DNA from: Blattamonas nauphoetae
Taxonomy: Eukaryota > Preaxostyla > Oxymonadida
DNA: 64,000 nucleotides
Assembly: GCA_033064195.1 (NCBI GenBank)
Contig: JARBJD010000351.1
Coordinates: forward strand, 1-64,000
Direction: 5' to 3'
Shown: positions 17,001 to 28,520 of the stretch, piece after piece
Layout of the letters: each line of letters begins with the position of its first letter
Numbering within the stretch: the first letter of the stretch is position 1
The notes under the pieces: model-generated
Told to the model about the DNA's origin: nothing
Seen by the model: the letters and a program-made list of their open reading frames with translations, nothing else
Database searches by the model: none
Made by a program: the position numbers and the translations under genes

Positions 17001-18540
17001 CAGAATAAGACCGTGTGTCGAGATATATCCCAAAGAAGATGCCGAAGAGCAGGTTGATGATTGCATCGTGTGACAGGCGGATCGAGACTGAAGGGACAAG
17101 AGAGATGGTATGATTGGATCACGACAATCGCTGTTACATCATTGAAGAGTCGAGATCGGTTCACTGAATCATGTGAAGCAAAAATCAACGTCGTCATGGT
17201 GAGGAGGGGAGATGTGGACTATAAACATAATGAATGATGAAAGAATGTGAAATACAACTGAACAAGCAGGAATTTGGTTTGAATTTCTCTTTGCTTGCAT
17301 ATATCACTGGTTTTTGGTAAGATAGGGAGACTCGGTGTTCTGTGAAAGAACATGCTGATCAACGGGAAAATGATGAAGAAAAGTCATCAAAAAGAGCATA
17401 CAGATCATGAGAATGACGGTTGAATGAACTTTCAGACTAATTAACTTGCAAATTCAAGAATCGAGGATGATGTTTTGACAAAGGCACATGTGGAATGGGG
17501 ATTGAACAAATCTAGGTCTGCTTTTACAAAAGAAGGATGTCGATTCTGTGTGTACTTGTGTAAAAAAGCAAATTTGTGTCTTATGGTTCTGTTCTTTGCA
17601 GGTCGATGATTGAATTCAGATGATTGGGATCCGACTTGCGATCGGTGTGAGAGTGATGGCCAAAATCTGGAAGGCGACCATAACTATGCTGTGAACAGGA
17701 AAGAAGCATACAGAATCATTCAAATCTCGTCGGATAGACACGGTAGGTCATCAAAAGATCGATTGTCGATACCAATAAGAGATTGTGTTAAGTTACAACT
17801 CACAACGCACTGATTGACAACGGGTTATCGAAGAAATCCGATAGAAGACGATTAATTGCCTTTTCAGCAGCAGGATCAGGATCATCCCATGATTCACACA
17901 TTTCATCAATGGTTTGAGTTAGAAGACAGTAAATTGCACTGTGTGCCACATCAAACTGGATTAAAGTCATCCCACTGTCGGTTGTATTTCGAATGGACCT
18001 GATTATCGTCTTATTCAAGGAAAAGAACAAAGATCTCGAACCCACAAACAAAAAGTCCAATGTCATGACAGTCAACGCTTTTTCTAAAAAACAGGTCTGT
18101 CATGTCAAGTCAGACAGGTATAATAATACTCGTCGATTTAGTTCTCAAAGTTGATCCTGACAGAAAGAATGTCACGAAATGACAAAATGAACGATCTAGT
18201 CACCGAAGTGGAAGACAGAACGAAATCACAACAGACTCACAACTTTCCCATTGCCACCATTTATGATGTGAAGTTGTCCTGTCCTCCTCCCATTCTGTCC
18301 TCCCTCCATTTTTTCTTGTCCGATTTCGAAATTGAACGAAAACTGCGATTTTCGGACATTTTCGGTTCTAATATTGCATTTTAAGACGTTTGTTTACTTT
18401 CTTTTTACAAATAAATTGAAGTTTGGCCGTAAGGAGGTGACATCTCTTATTATGGTTTGATCATGATTAGAAGAATCTCAAATTTGCTTCTTTGATCAAA
18501 TTTCATCAAAGAAATGGAAGTTAACATATTTTTCAATCCA
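17000..18540. other. Mostly unassigned host DNA with one exon-like frame
   Basis: The only frame that looks protein-like is on the minus strand at 17800-18075 (91 residues). Its end, SWDDPDPAAEKAINRLLSD, reads like one helix pair of an ARM/HEAT-type protein, similar in style to the proteins at 29.5 and 40.5 kb. It could be an exon or a remnant; I found no clear splice partners. The rest (17000-17800 and 18080-18540) shows no convincing gene. Short GTCCT/GGACA-rich runs occur at 18275-18300. Confidence 0.3.
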
Positions 18541-18545
18541 TCAAC

Positions 18546-19400
18546 TCACATATTTCTTCTTTTCTGATCCTCTCTAACACGTTGGTGAATGAAAGTGCCT
18601 GCTTCCTGATCTGCACAACTTGGTTCAGTCATTGCAGTGAATGCGGTTGGTTGGTTGGGTTGAGAGGCGACGAGAAGACTGTCCTCACTGAAGCGGCTCT
18701 GGATGTGCATCATCTGTGGCAGAAACGCGTTCTGGGCGGTGTGTGATATCGAATCGAAGTGGAGCGATTTGGAGATGGTGACGTCGGAGTCGGTGGGATC
18801 GTTTCCTCTGTCAGACACGTCGAGATGATGATCAATGCACTCTCCTTCCACAGCCTCGCCAACACGAACGGGCGATACGTGGCGTTCATGTTGAACGTGA
18901 ACTCAGTCCTGTCGTTGCATCCGACAGCGGAGGCACGGTGGTTCGAGTGAGTCCGGGGACGAGCGGCATTGCGTGTTCGGAGAAGAGCGAGTTGTTGGAG
19001 ATTATGTGATTCTTCTGTTTCAGCACAGGGTCCAGATGCAACGTGATGCTCGCATGAAGTGTAGCGGCTGCTGTGAGAAGGAAGAGGACCGAGCTGTACG
19101 TCTGTGCTACTCGGTGGTGTGTGGATCGCAGTGACAGACGACCTTCATCCTCGTCTCCTTCTGGGCGATGGAGGGGATCGTCGTGAGGGACGACAGCATC
19201 ATTATTCGGAAGGTGGTCGCCTGTCTGATTATCATCCGAGTGGATTGACAGAGACGAGGCGAGTGAGCATCCTGTGTCCTCGCTTCGGCATCTTTCGCAG
19301 CCGTCAGCTTTTTGGAGGAGATTGTACTGTGCATGTCACCATATCCTCGTTTCAGAATCGCTTCCTTAAGTCTTCGCAAGTTCCATCCTCTGTTTATCTT
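18546..19400 (-). other. Exon-like minus-strand coding stretch, model unresolved
   Basis: Minus-strand frames here have host-like GC content and plausible composition but do not form one open gene. One frame over about 18960-19270 reads as an acidic stretch (DDNQTGDHLPNNDAVV, then PEGDEDEGRLSLRS) followed by a hydrophobic segment (SSVLFLLTAATLHASITLHL), resembling a linker plus a membrane helix. Another frame covers 18546-18851. This may be the end of a host gene with short introns, or a decayed gene. No family recognised. Confidence 0.3.
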
Positions 19401-19555
19401 ATTCCTTCAAACATGGTTCTTCAACAGTTCTTCTCAGGTGCTCTTCTTCGACTCTCGAAGGATGATCTTCTAAGTGAATGCTGCGAATGTGGTGTGTGCT
19501 GGAAGAGGCTCAGAGTGGACAAACACCAATCGGGAAGGAGAGAGTGTGATAAATT

Positions 19556-20160
19556 CTAGTCGGTGGTTTTGAGGAGAAGGGCATCGAAGAACAGAATCCG
19601 CTGGAGTGTCGACAGGCTTTCCATTTGGATGTCGGGAATTGAGAGGATGTAGTTGATGTCGTGTGCAAAGCACTCCCTCCAGACATTGAAGATGTGCGGA
19701 CGAGACGAACGATGCAGTGGGGAGCCGTCAAACGCAGAATCATCATGTTCGATCAGTTCTTCCATTTTCATCGTGTGGGACGACTCTTTGGACTGGAAAT
19801 CTGTACACTCGCGCGTCTGCTCCAGTTTTGTCTTCATCTTCAATCCTTTCAAAATGCGATCCAGAAGAATCTGTTTTGGGAGTTTTCGTTCGGTCTGAGT
19901 TGTCCAACTAATGTCGACATATCAAAAAGCGAATTAGAGATGAGATTCGCCCCTTCACGATCGAAAGAGGATGCAAATATCGCATGGGGTGAACAACTTC
20001 TTCCTTCGGGTTGGCCAGAGAGAGATATAGTCGATGGAGCGGTGGGGAGCCATTCTGCAGCTGGATTGAAGAGCATCAGGCCGGCAGCTTGGAAGATGCC
20101 AGACTGGAGAGAGAGTTGAAGTCGTAGGATCTCCGTGAAGAGGCCGATTGTATGAGTGAC
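19556..20160 (-). pseudogene. Unidentified host gene or exons, frame changes once or is spliced
   Basis: On the minus strand one frame (about 20160 down to 19850) reads CLFTEILRLQLSLQSGIFQ and onward. A second frame (about 19860 down to the TAG stop at 19556-19558) reads LERILKGL-type helices, HIFNVWRECFAHDINYIL and LQRILFFDALLLKTTD. Both look like parts of one helical protein. The join needs either a short intron or a frameshift, and I found no clear GT-AG pair. No family recognised. The neighbouring Ser-rich gene upstream (20290-20951) could belong to the same transcription unit. Confidence 0.35.
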
Positions 20161-20289
20161 AGGTGAACGATGGGTTGTCAGGCAGCGAGAGCGATCATCA
20201 TCGTCTCAACTCTCTTTGGAAGTGTCAGTACTACTTTTCTCCCTTTCGGGCGTCTTCCTTGCCTGGAGGAGGCTGCTGAAGCGGCAGAA

Positions 20290-20951
20290 TCAGAATCCAC
20301 TGGCTGTGGAGATGTCTGGAGGTTGGAGACGTTCCAAGTGGAGAGAGGCATTTGATCGCTTTCTGTACTTGGCATGCACTTGTGTATTTTTGGACTTTTT
20401 TTGAGAACTGTACTCTTGCGATGGCGCCTGTTGACTGTGTCTCAACCTTGAACGTTTAGGCGTAGCAGGGTTGATTGGAAGAGACGAAGCACTGCTGAAA
20501 CCACGGAGAGACACGAACGGACTGGTTGTGCGGGAGTTTGCGGGTGATTTTTGGTGGTTGGCGGAGAGAGTGATATGAGATGGGGAAGAAGCATGTCGAT
20601 CTGTGCGAGGCTTTGGTTGGACTTTTGAAGTCCTGAACAATGAAAAAGTCGGAGTAGGTTGGAGAGTAGCTGGCTTTGCGGGCGAGAAAGAGACATTTGG
20701 AGTGGATTGGTGGGGATGACAAGTGACAGTGACGACATGCTTGCGTCATCCGCATTAAGAGCAGGTGTTTGAATGCCAGTATTTCCCATTTCATCCATCT
20801 CAACTTTGCTGCGTACTTCGAAAACAGCTGAACTGAATGTCACCATTGAAAGAGAGTTGTGAAGGTCAGGTCGGCGAGCTGTGTTTAGTTCGTTGGTAAG
20901 AGTTATCGAGATCATTGCTTGCTTCACCGCTGATGAGACTGGGGTTTTCAT
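20290..20951 (-). CDS. Ser/Pro/Lys-rich hypothetical host protein (approximate model)
   Basis: The minus-strand start at 20951 (MKTPVSSAVKQAMISITLTN) gives about 85 well-formed residues down to roughly 20700. After that the plausible frame shifts by one: a Ser/Pro-rich, basic stretch (KSPANSRTTSPFVSLRG, TPKRSRLRHSQQAP) is open from about 20700 to beyond 20290. The change of frame within the TPNVSFSP region suggests a short intron or a frameshift. The composition, with SP and TP sites and basic clusters, fits a regulated, disordered nuclear or cytoskeletal protein, but no family is recognised. Confidence 0.4.
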
Positions 20952-21250
20952 AGCTGGGGTTTGGGAAAGCGTGTATTTTTTGAACTTTCAGGGAGATCAG
21001 CGGAGTCGTGGATAGGATCGCCAATGTATCGTCAGGAAACTTGTTTCGGGGGACACAAATGGGTTCGTTTGGTTTGACAACCCATTTTGAGTTCGATATT
21101 CATGGGAAAGAGGTAGAACACTCTCACGGGAACGCCAACAAAGGCAAACCCCCAAATGATCTATAAGTCGGTATTTAGTCACGTCTAGTCATTGCAGATG
21201 AATGAGCTTGTCATTCCAATGAAATGAAAGATTGGAATATCAGCAAATAT

Positions 21251-21490
21251 AGCGGTGTATCAGACGTTGGTCAGATCTGTGATGAACGAGGGCAGGAAGT
21301 CGGAATACAGGAAGAGGAGTAGAGATATCGTGAGGCGAGCTATGATCAGATATTGGGGGAATTGTTTTAGGAATACAGTGAGGATGTAAAGAACCACATC
21401 GGTCAACATGACGAGTGAATTGAAGCTGTAAGTTTGGGATGTGAAGGGGTGAGATAAATGAGGTGATATGAACGGAATCAAGTCAAACAA
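21251..21490 (-). other. Hydrophobic exon-like frame
   Basis: A minus-strand frame of about 76 residues is strongly hydrophobic (MLTDVVLYILTVFLKQFPQ, LTISLLLFLYSDFLPSFI) and ends LTNV at a TGA. It resembles the C-terminal helical stretch of the ARM/HEAT-like host proteins seen elsewhere in the window, or a membrane segment. No flanking exons could be joined with confidence, so it may be a remnant. Confidence 0.3.
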
Positions 21491-21499
21491 CAGGCTCTC

Positions 21500-22949
21500 T
21501 CGATGGAGCTGCTGTGTGAGCGACTCGGTAGCTCGCCCCGTGATCTACGTTTCAGATTGGAGTGTGATCAAGATATCTATGATATATCCATAATGAAAAA
21601 TAGAAAAATACTAGTGTGAAAACAATGGAGATGTATACTGATATGATGAATCTTCAATATCTCATTTCTTTCGGTCTAGATCATATCTGGATTTGAACCT
21701 GACGCCAATTCCAGACTAATGAAGAGGAAAACACGAATCAAATGGAAAAAACGACGGAAGGGCAAACTAATATTGTGAGATGGGCATTTATCAAAGGAGA
21801 TTGTAGTCATGGACAGAGAATAGGTGAGTGCATGAACAGTCGAGCAGATCTCCACATATTTTGTTATGATTGAGACAAAAATGAGTCATTCCATGACAAA
21901 AGATGTGTTGAATGGATTATTGACTTGCATTCGCGAGATGAGAGGATCTGAAAGAACCGAGAGGACGAGAACAACTTGACATGGGTATGAGGATCAGATC
22001 AATCGGACAGGACAGGACAGGACATGTCCGATTTGTCCTGTTTTAAGATAACTGCAGAAGTTGGATGAACTAATTGAGAGAAAGTTCCAGTATGAATATA
22101 AGGTGCCTGTCCGATTTTGTCCTACTCTGTCCTCTCTTGGGCCGATCGTCCTCTAAACTCCTAAATAGGAGTTTGTAGGACAGAACCCCTCCAGCTCGTG
22201 ATTCGCCACCAAATCGGTTTTCACGCACTTTAACGCCCTTTTCAACAATTTTAGATGGGGATGAACGAATCTTGAATGATAAAGTTCACTATAGTGTCAG
22301 AAAAAGGCAATGCAAAATTGTAGTTTTAGAAATCATCTTTTCAGACATTTTGAAGCATTCTCAGGCAAAATACCGAGCAAAATGAAGACAAAGAGTGTTT
22401 TACGAGCAGAGATAAGGTGAATTCAGACGAAATAAATGCATATCAAGCTGGATTTCCAAATCTGACAAGACCTCTGTCCTCTGTCCTCAAGATCGGTTGC
22501 TCTGTCCGTCCGCTTAACATCATAAGCCACCATTTCTTTTGAGATGAATAACGGCTCAGAAAGAACACGATCCGCGGAGTCGGCCGTTCTTCACCAGACA
22601 CTCGTTCCACCACACTTCCGACATTCAGAGGGTCAAAATGCGATAAATGAACACAAATGCAGATGGAGCATGAAGAGGGCATGTGATTACTAACGAAGAA
22701 CTTGAGGAGGAGATTCTGTCCAAGATTGAGTCAGGATCCTGGTGTCGTTTCCGCTCCAACGTGTTCAGGATGTGTTGAAAGTGGTGAAAGCCTCAGTTGG
22801 TCGTTGATTAGAAAGGAAGGGTTGACAACATTGGGTGACGGAATCTTGTCCATCTGTCTGAAGTCGATGATCCCAGTTGAGAGAGGATGAACCGAAAAGG
22901 TTGTCATTTGGGAGTGAAGAAATCGAACAGCAAGTAATTGGGATGCTAT
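21500..22949. other. Gene-poor stretch with GGACA repeats and a perfect palindrome
   Basis: A short direct repeat of GGACA units lies at about 22010-22025 and runs into GGACATGTCC; GTCC-rich runs recur at 22105-22150 and 22470-22510. A perfect 20-bp inverted repeat, AAACTCCTAAATAGGAGTTT, sits at 22155-22174. Minus- and plus-strand frames at 22443-22890 are short and without recognisable features. I see no supportable gene. Confidence 0.4.
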
Positions 22950-22961
22950 CTCAATTTAAAG

Positions 22962-23060
22962 TTGGTTTTCTCGAGTGCAGTTGGTATTCTAAGCTGCAGT
23001 TGGTTTTCTGAACGACCGTTGGTTTTCTGAATGACCGTTGGAAATCTGCAAAAAAAGTTG
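22962..23060 (+). repeat. Short tandem GTTGGTTTTCT repeats in the inverted-duplication arm
   Basis: Six or so units of about 18-20 bp: GTTGGTTTTCTCGAGTGCA, GTTGGTATTCTAAGCTGCA, GTTGGTTTTCTGAACGACC and GTTGGTTTTCTGAATGACC, then weaker copies. The mirrored copy is at 28965-29070. They look like a small minisatellite at the outer edge of the arm. Confidence 0.7.
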
Positions 23061-23112
23061 GTTTTTTTAAACCATATCAGTGTGGATGTTTGATCAAAAA
23101 AAAATGTACAAA

Positions 23113-23179
23113 TGGACGAGTTGGTAGATTCAGAGACTTCCGCTGTTGGGACCCAGGTTCGAATCCCGGGATCGTCAAC
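23113..23179 (+). other. tRNA-like sequence (A and B box), possible SINE head
   Basis: It has an A-box-like TGGACGAGTTGG and a perfect B-box GGTTCGAATCC at tRNA-like distance. The 3' part GATCGTC can pair with GACGAGT near the start in 5-6 positions. The spacing is about ten bases short for a full cloverleaf, and no convincing anticodon arm forms. It could be a tRNA relic, an armless tRNA, or the Pol III head of a SINE. The mirrored copy is at 28847-28913. Confidence 0.4.
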
Positions 23180-23321
23180 TTTTTTCTTAAATGGATTTTT
23201 CTGACATGATCATACACATTTTTGTGAAATTATTGCAGTATTCATGATCGGATGAGTAATGTTCGACAATTGGATTGAATTTGCCTTTTTTTGAATCGGA
23301 TCATCCCACTCTCTCTTAAAC

Positions 23322-23506
23322 TCACCTCTTCTCTCCAATCAACTTATTGAGACTCTTCGATAGTTCAGGATGCACCATACAACAGCAATCAACACCTGGA
23401 TGCGAAGCGCTGAAGTTTGAAGCGGAGATCAAGAATACTGAAGCCATCCAATTCTCGTCATTCTCTACTGCCATCTCCAGATTGGTTGGACGGTTGAAAC
23501 GCACTC
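23322..23506 (-). other. Exon-like coding piece in left arm (host gene fragment)
   Basis: The minus strand encodes about 60 well-formed residues (FNRPTNLEMAVENDENWMAS, later VHPELSKSLNKLIGEKR) and is then followed by GTGAGT, a good 5' splice site. The identical piece on the plus strand in the right arm (28521-28701) ends at the same GTGAGT. Upstream on the minus strand, 23570-23790 may hold another exon. No family recognised. One of the two copies is probably the functional exon and the other a duplicate. Confidence 0.45.
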
Positions 23507-23569
23507 AATGAGCTCTGCACCTCTCATCCCTCTCCAAACGACTGAAAACTGCCACTAATGTTCACATTT

Positions 23570-26040
23570 TCATTTTCTTTCGAAGCTCTCCCCGCCTTCA
23601 GTAGCTGCGGCAGTCAATCTCAGAACACGCCAAAATTTAACACTTATTGCGAAAGATTTGCATACTACAGACAATCCGGACACATTTGAAACGAAAGAAA
23701 GTTCTCTCCAGAAGATTGCATACCTATTTCTCTTCTCTACGCGGATATTGATGCTCAACAAGTTCTGCACTGATTTTGTCGATGTCAGCACAAAATTTTA
23801 ATATATCGAAACCTCTCCCAAACTTTCAGACCTCCCCACGTTCCACAACCCATCTACTTCTTCTTTTGGGATTGTTCCGCCAGGCTTTCACCCTCACATC
23901 ACATCGACCACCTTGATCACCCTCCGTGGTCTCTTCATCACCCAATAGAGATCTCTCCCTTTGCCTTCACCCGTCTATCGTATACTTTCCACTCTGGGCT
24001 CGAAAATTCCCTCAGAACACGAAGTCCACGCAAAGTCGACACAAATGTTCATTGACTACCGCCCCACAATGGAAAGACTGAAGTCGCCCTCTCTTCATCC
24101 CCTCTCGCTGCCCCTGCTTCAAGGACGACACCCTTTGAACGTTTTAATTCTCTCTGTTGGTGAGACAATGGAAGCTAACGATCATAAGCTCGATCATCCC
24201 TAACCGACCCTTCCGCCATCACTCCAACTCGACTACGAGCTGAAAGAAGAACCAACACACTAACTGTCGTGCTTCTCACAGCTTCGTTCATATCATTCGT
24301 CGTCTTCACTCGTCTCTCCTCCGGTCAACAACCAACTCATGTTCTCCATTCCTCGTACCATCCCGACATCTCACTCGACCAGATCACAACCTGTGTCTCC
24401 AGCCTCGCCTGAACAATCAATCTTCTTGATCAGCTTTCCACGAAGATTTCAGAATTGGGTCTCGTCCACTTCCTCCACCTCGTCCCCCAATTTCTCTGTT
24501 TCCTCTTCCATCTGCAACCAACCTCCTCTTCTCCATCCTTCCACTCAACGACGAGATGCTGATGAGCGGAAGGTCGAGTGGAATGAAGGAGATGGGAGAG
24601 AGAAGGAGAACAGGCTTGTAAAGAATGAAAGAGTCGACAGAGCTCAGATTGGACAATTGTAGTCTGTACACTCCAAGACCACGTCCATGAACTCGAAAAT
24701 GGTGTGAGAAGAAGATGAAGAGAGTGGCGGAAGGGATGATTGGGACGTTGGGAGTGTTGGAGGAGGGAGGACGATGAGAATGACTCATTGAATGAGTATC
24801 AAACAAGTGAAGAGAAGGAGGAAGGAACTGTAGTTCGAGAACGAATGGCTGAAACAAGAATCCAAACGGTTGAACGAGCAAAACAACAACTCGAAGCCTA
24901 AAAATGCACTGGAAGAAGAGCAAAGAAGAGGAGCAAAGAACGAATGGGACATTCCTGGTGAAGAAGAAGCGGAAACAGGAGGATTGGCGAAGAGGGAGGA
25001 AGAAGAGAGGACGAGCTCACAATGTCCACACTCACTATTGTCTCTTCTGTGGAAGGTTGGACTATGCCAGACGATGCAGGCGACACTGTCAGCTTGAAAT
25101 GTTGTGCATCAAGTTTCGCGAGCCTGTCGAGTGTTGGGAGTGTGTTGGAGAAAGATCAGCAGATTGTGGCTGCGTGTGAAGGGGAGAGGAGAATCTTTCT
25201 TCCGCCAGGTCAGATGGGGGAAGAAGAAGAGAAGGAGTGGGCGAAAAGGGAGGGTATGAGACAGAGGGGAACATTCTTGTTGTCACGTGACAGTTTCACT
25301 GTTGCGTCGGAAGACGACAATCAATTTGGGGAGTTTGCTCAACCAAGCGCGTCGTGTCCAACTCACACACACCCCCACAATCCCTTCTGGATTCACCACA
25401 ATCAATCACTCTCACCAAACAGATGAACAGAACAGAAGATTTGGCAGCGCTGTTCCTGGAACCCAGCGGACTCACAGCCTCATAGCTGACCTCTTTGCTG
25501 CCACGAACATCAATGTGTTATGGATGATCTGGCATCCTCCAAACTGATCGTCGTTCTTCCATCGACCCTGTCATCCGCGTCTGTCGGAACTCTGCCCTCC
25601 CGTCCAGCCTCGTCAACATCATCCCATCATCAGAGAATGCTCGTTCTCCACGTGATCCTCCACACATGACGGCAGAGGGATCTCGATTTCATGTCTATCC
25701 AAATTCCCACCTTCAAGTCTTGTCACCGACTCAAAATTCGATTCAATCTGTCAGTGTTCAAGCGGACGATCTGGACAATGGATTTTCATCTCCGCCTACG
25801 ACTACTCATCACTCCTCATCTCACACTCGATGTCAAGGAAGTCTGTCAAAAATGTCAGCTTCAGGCCCATTTTTCGATGTGACAGTCACCGCCTGCACAT
25901 ACACATCCTGCTCAACAACCTCCGATACAACTTTTGGCGTCCTCTCCATCACGCACTCTTTCAGACACAGTTCATCCTCACTGGAACAGCAACCATCACA
26001 ACGTGCACGTCACAGTCAATGTGACTAGCCGACGTACTCC
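23570..26040. other. Host DNA with several short exon-like frames, unresolved
   Basis: GC content and codon choice look host-like, but no long frame exists. Possible coding pieces: minus 23570-23791; plus ~24840-25000, where two frames give charged, coiled-coil-like sequence (RMAETRIQTVERAKQQLEA in one, WLKQESKRLNEQNNNSKPK in the other); and plus 25022-25426 (MSTLTIVSSVEGWTMPDDAG onward). None shows a recognisable domain or linkable splice sites. It may be one or two intron-containing genes or a decayed stretch. Confidence 0.3.
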
Positions 26041-26043
26041 ACT

Positions 26044-27657
26044 TTGCGAGAACTCGGACCGATGATGGTTCCTCCATCTCCACCCACGCCTGTGTCTAAG
26101 CTGATGCCTCAATTGTTTTTGGGGAATGAGGATACCACTTCTTCGATTGCTGTTCGTTTTCTTCTCGCCGTCATTCTCCTCGTTCGCAAGTTTCTGAACA
26201 CGCAACGAATCACTCATGTGGTGATCTGTGGAACTGGAACGACATCTGGTTCGAATGTTCGGAGTGTGAATAACGTGTCGATACTGTCTCTGCCGATGTC
26301 TGAGTTAGATCCTTCGACATTCTTGGCATCGCCAGCGAAACATGTGAGCCGTGTGTGCAGCTTTCTTGACAAAGCACTTGATGGTGACGGGGTGATCCTG
26401 GTTCATTCACCTCAAGGGCACAACCGCGCGATGCTGATTGGGTCGATTTTTCTGATTCACCGCTACAGTTGGTGAGTGGAGCATGCGATGGAAGTGACGT
26501 CGCTGAGCCGGCGGACTCGGATGAAGCGATCGTTCGTTTCGGGGTTGAGGAAGCAAGCTGGAGTGATTAGTCGTCTTATGCGAACGCCTCGTCTTTTGCA
26601 GGAATCGTTCACTCTTCACAAAACGTCGTTCAAGCAGGCAGTGCGACTGGCACCGTGTGTCGTGAAACCGAAATCGAGCTCGTTGACGAAACCACCGCAG
26701 ACGAGTGAACCGACACGCGGGACGGGGCCAACGGGATCGATTCTGCGGTTGGGCGATGCGAGGAGACACCGAACGCCGCTGAAGTTGGCGAAAACGAGCG
26801 CGCTTCTTTCGCGTGTCGCCCGCCCGCTGACCAGCGCTTGCCGAAGCTACACTCCACTCGGATTGGGCGTGCCGCAGATTAATGTTCGGAATGTGCCGGT
26901 ACAATTCTTGGGGCACCCGACGATTCTAGAATTGATGGAAGCTGGAAACCGAAACTGTCAGCTCTTCGGACAATCGAATAAAACGCCCTCCGACGGCAAG
27001 GATCGACCGGGCACCGCTCCGAAATCGTCGGCAGAACCACTTCACAGTCCTTCGACGAGTTTGGACCGAAACACGCCTTCGCCGAAAACGAGCGCCAAAT
27101 CAGACTCGACCACTCCCGAACGGCATGCCCGGCCGCCCACACTCACACAAGTCTCGTCCGCAGCGTCACTGGATTCGCTGGCCTCCTCCTCACGTATTGA
27201 TTCGCCGATGTGCGCAACGAGCGAAGAAAGCGAGTCGGTGATTGAACTGAACCCCACCCCGCTCTCACTGCGCACAGACTAGCACTTCCTGCCACTCTTC
27301 TCGCCCCCACCGCACACCCCTCCGTCGGCAGCGGACTACAACACAGACCGCTCTCGCCCCTCGTCGCCCACACTCACAAACCCCCTTTCGCCTCCGAAGG
27401 ACCACGCGAACTTGAACGAACCGCCGAGTCCTGTTCTTGTGACGATGCACCGGTTCTCGCGCGGGAATGGGATGCGCTCGCCGCAACACTCGAAGCCAGC
27501 CCCAAAGTTGGTCTCGCTCCCCACAACCCCTCCCACACCCTCCCCCTCTTCCCCAAAATACGGCAGTGTGCATTCTGCGAGTGTGAAGAGGAGAGCACCG
27601 ACAACGCCAGTCGCGAAGGGGAAGGCTGTGGCTGCGAGGCAGAAGCACCATTTCTGA
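26044..27657 (+). CDS. Dual-specificity phosphatase-like protein with Ser for Cys; two in-frame stops
   Basis: One reading frame stays open over about 538 codons except for TGA at 26473-26475 and TAG at 27280-27282. Residues ~15-165 match the dual-specificity phosphatase fold: SKLMPQLFLGNEDTTSS (start strand), ITHVVICG, LPMSELDPSTF (general-acid loop region), and the signature VILVHSPQGHNRAML. In active enzymes this signature is HCxxxxxR; here Cys is Ser (residue 122), so it would be a pseudophosphatase like STYX proteins. The helix after the TGA (VEHAMEV...SRRTRMKRSFVSGLRKQ) is still the expected DSP sequence, so TGA interrupts the domain. The rest is a Ser/Pro/Thr-rich tail. It is either a recently broken gene, a recoded one, or a sequence error. 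Confidence 0.65.
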
Positions 27658-27659
27658 TT

Positions 27660-28520
27660 GTTTCTCCGATCGGATTGGGTGGATCTGCCGTCGTGGCCCG
27701 TTCCATTTCTTTTGGTTCGTGTCCCATCCTCTTTCTTCCTCCGCGTTCTGTTCTGCTTCGAAGCTCGTCATTACAGGGTGTCCAGGATGTAATGTCAATC
27801 TTCTGAATGAGACAGAATCCAGAATTTTCACACCTCAATTCTCGTTGGAAACATCTCCAATTGTCATTTACTGGAAAAGTTAGCACAATCGTGTCGTGTC
27901 AAAGACCCACTGTAAAAAAGCGTTTGTCTTTCTCACTGTCTAATACACCTCTCATTCAAGCAGAGATTGCACAGAAACTACAAACGTCACCTCAGGATCT
28001 ACTTCAGTGGACTGAAAGGTTTGTAGTTGTCGCCACGACACAGCTCAGACATGATTCCTCTTCCCTTCCACTTCTTGGGGAACACTCATGAGAATGTGTT
28101 CAATCGCTCTCGAACGCTGTGTATTCCGTAAAACAAATCATCCCAGAAGCGATGAACATATATCATAACAATAGGCTCCAAAATGGTCTTCCTTCAGTTA
28201 CAAAGAGAGGTGTCGATCCCGTCCGCTGGGACAGAAACCCTGTATTTGGCTGTCCTGTTCTGCGCTGAATCTCGCTGTCGCTTTCTGTTCTGGCAGTGTC
28301 TTGCTCTGTGCGTCCTGCCCTTTCTTGCCTGTACATGAGACGTTAGAGATTCGGGGGAGGGGATCTGAAGCTATTATCGTTTTACCCATTCTTTACCAGT
28401 TTCTGAGCCTCTTTTCGCGAATATTTTGTTTTCTTGATTGCTTGTGACATGCACTGAATGAATTGAAGACGTGTTATTGTCTTGTTTCTGAAAACAATGA
28501 AATCCATATCATTTGAATCG
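27660..28520. other. Intergenic stretch with a possible short exon
   Basis: The only plausible piece is a plus-strand frame at 27807-28091, whose middle (LSNTPLIQAEIAQKLQTSP) looks like a protein helix; it is followed by GTTTGT, a weak donor site. A minus-strand frame at 28198-28389 has no features. Otherwise I see nothing between the phosphatase-like gene and the right arm of the inverted duplication. Confidence 0.3.

Larger units (their letters stand above)
22950..23506. repeat. Left arm of a ~557-bp inverted duplication
   Basis: This segment is the near-identical reverse complement of 28521-29076, with about 5.0 kb between the arms. Reading across both arms I noticed only one clear base difference, CAATTTAAAG here against the complement of CTTCAAATTG. 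The 9-base A run is the same length in both. Each arm holds a tRNA-like sequence, an exon-like coding piece, and a set of diverged GTTGGTTTTC(T) repeats (22962-23055). No matching target duplication was seen outside the arms. Confidence 0.9.

Noticed and set aside
23113-23179. Functional tRNA gene
   Set aside because: The boxes are good, but the cloverleaf is about ten bases short and no credible anticodon arm forms; kept only as tRNA-like.
24417-24923. A 168-residue hydrophobic minus-strand frame
   Set aside because: It is antisense to more plausible charged coding-like sequence and contains no coherent membrane pattern; likely a shadow frame.
26407-27831. Multiple Arg/Ser-rich minus-strand frames opposite the phosphatase-like gene
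   Set aside because: They arise from the GC-rich codon choice of the plus-strand gene; none has a recognisable domain, while the plus strand has a clear DSP fold.
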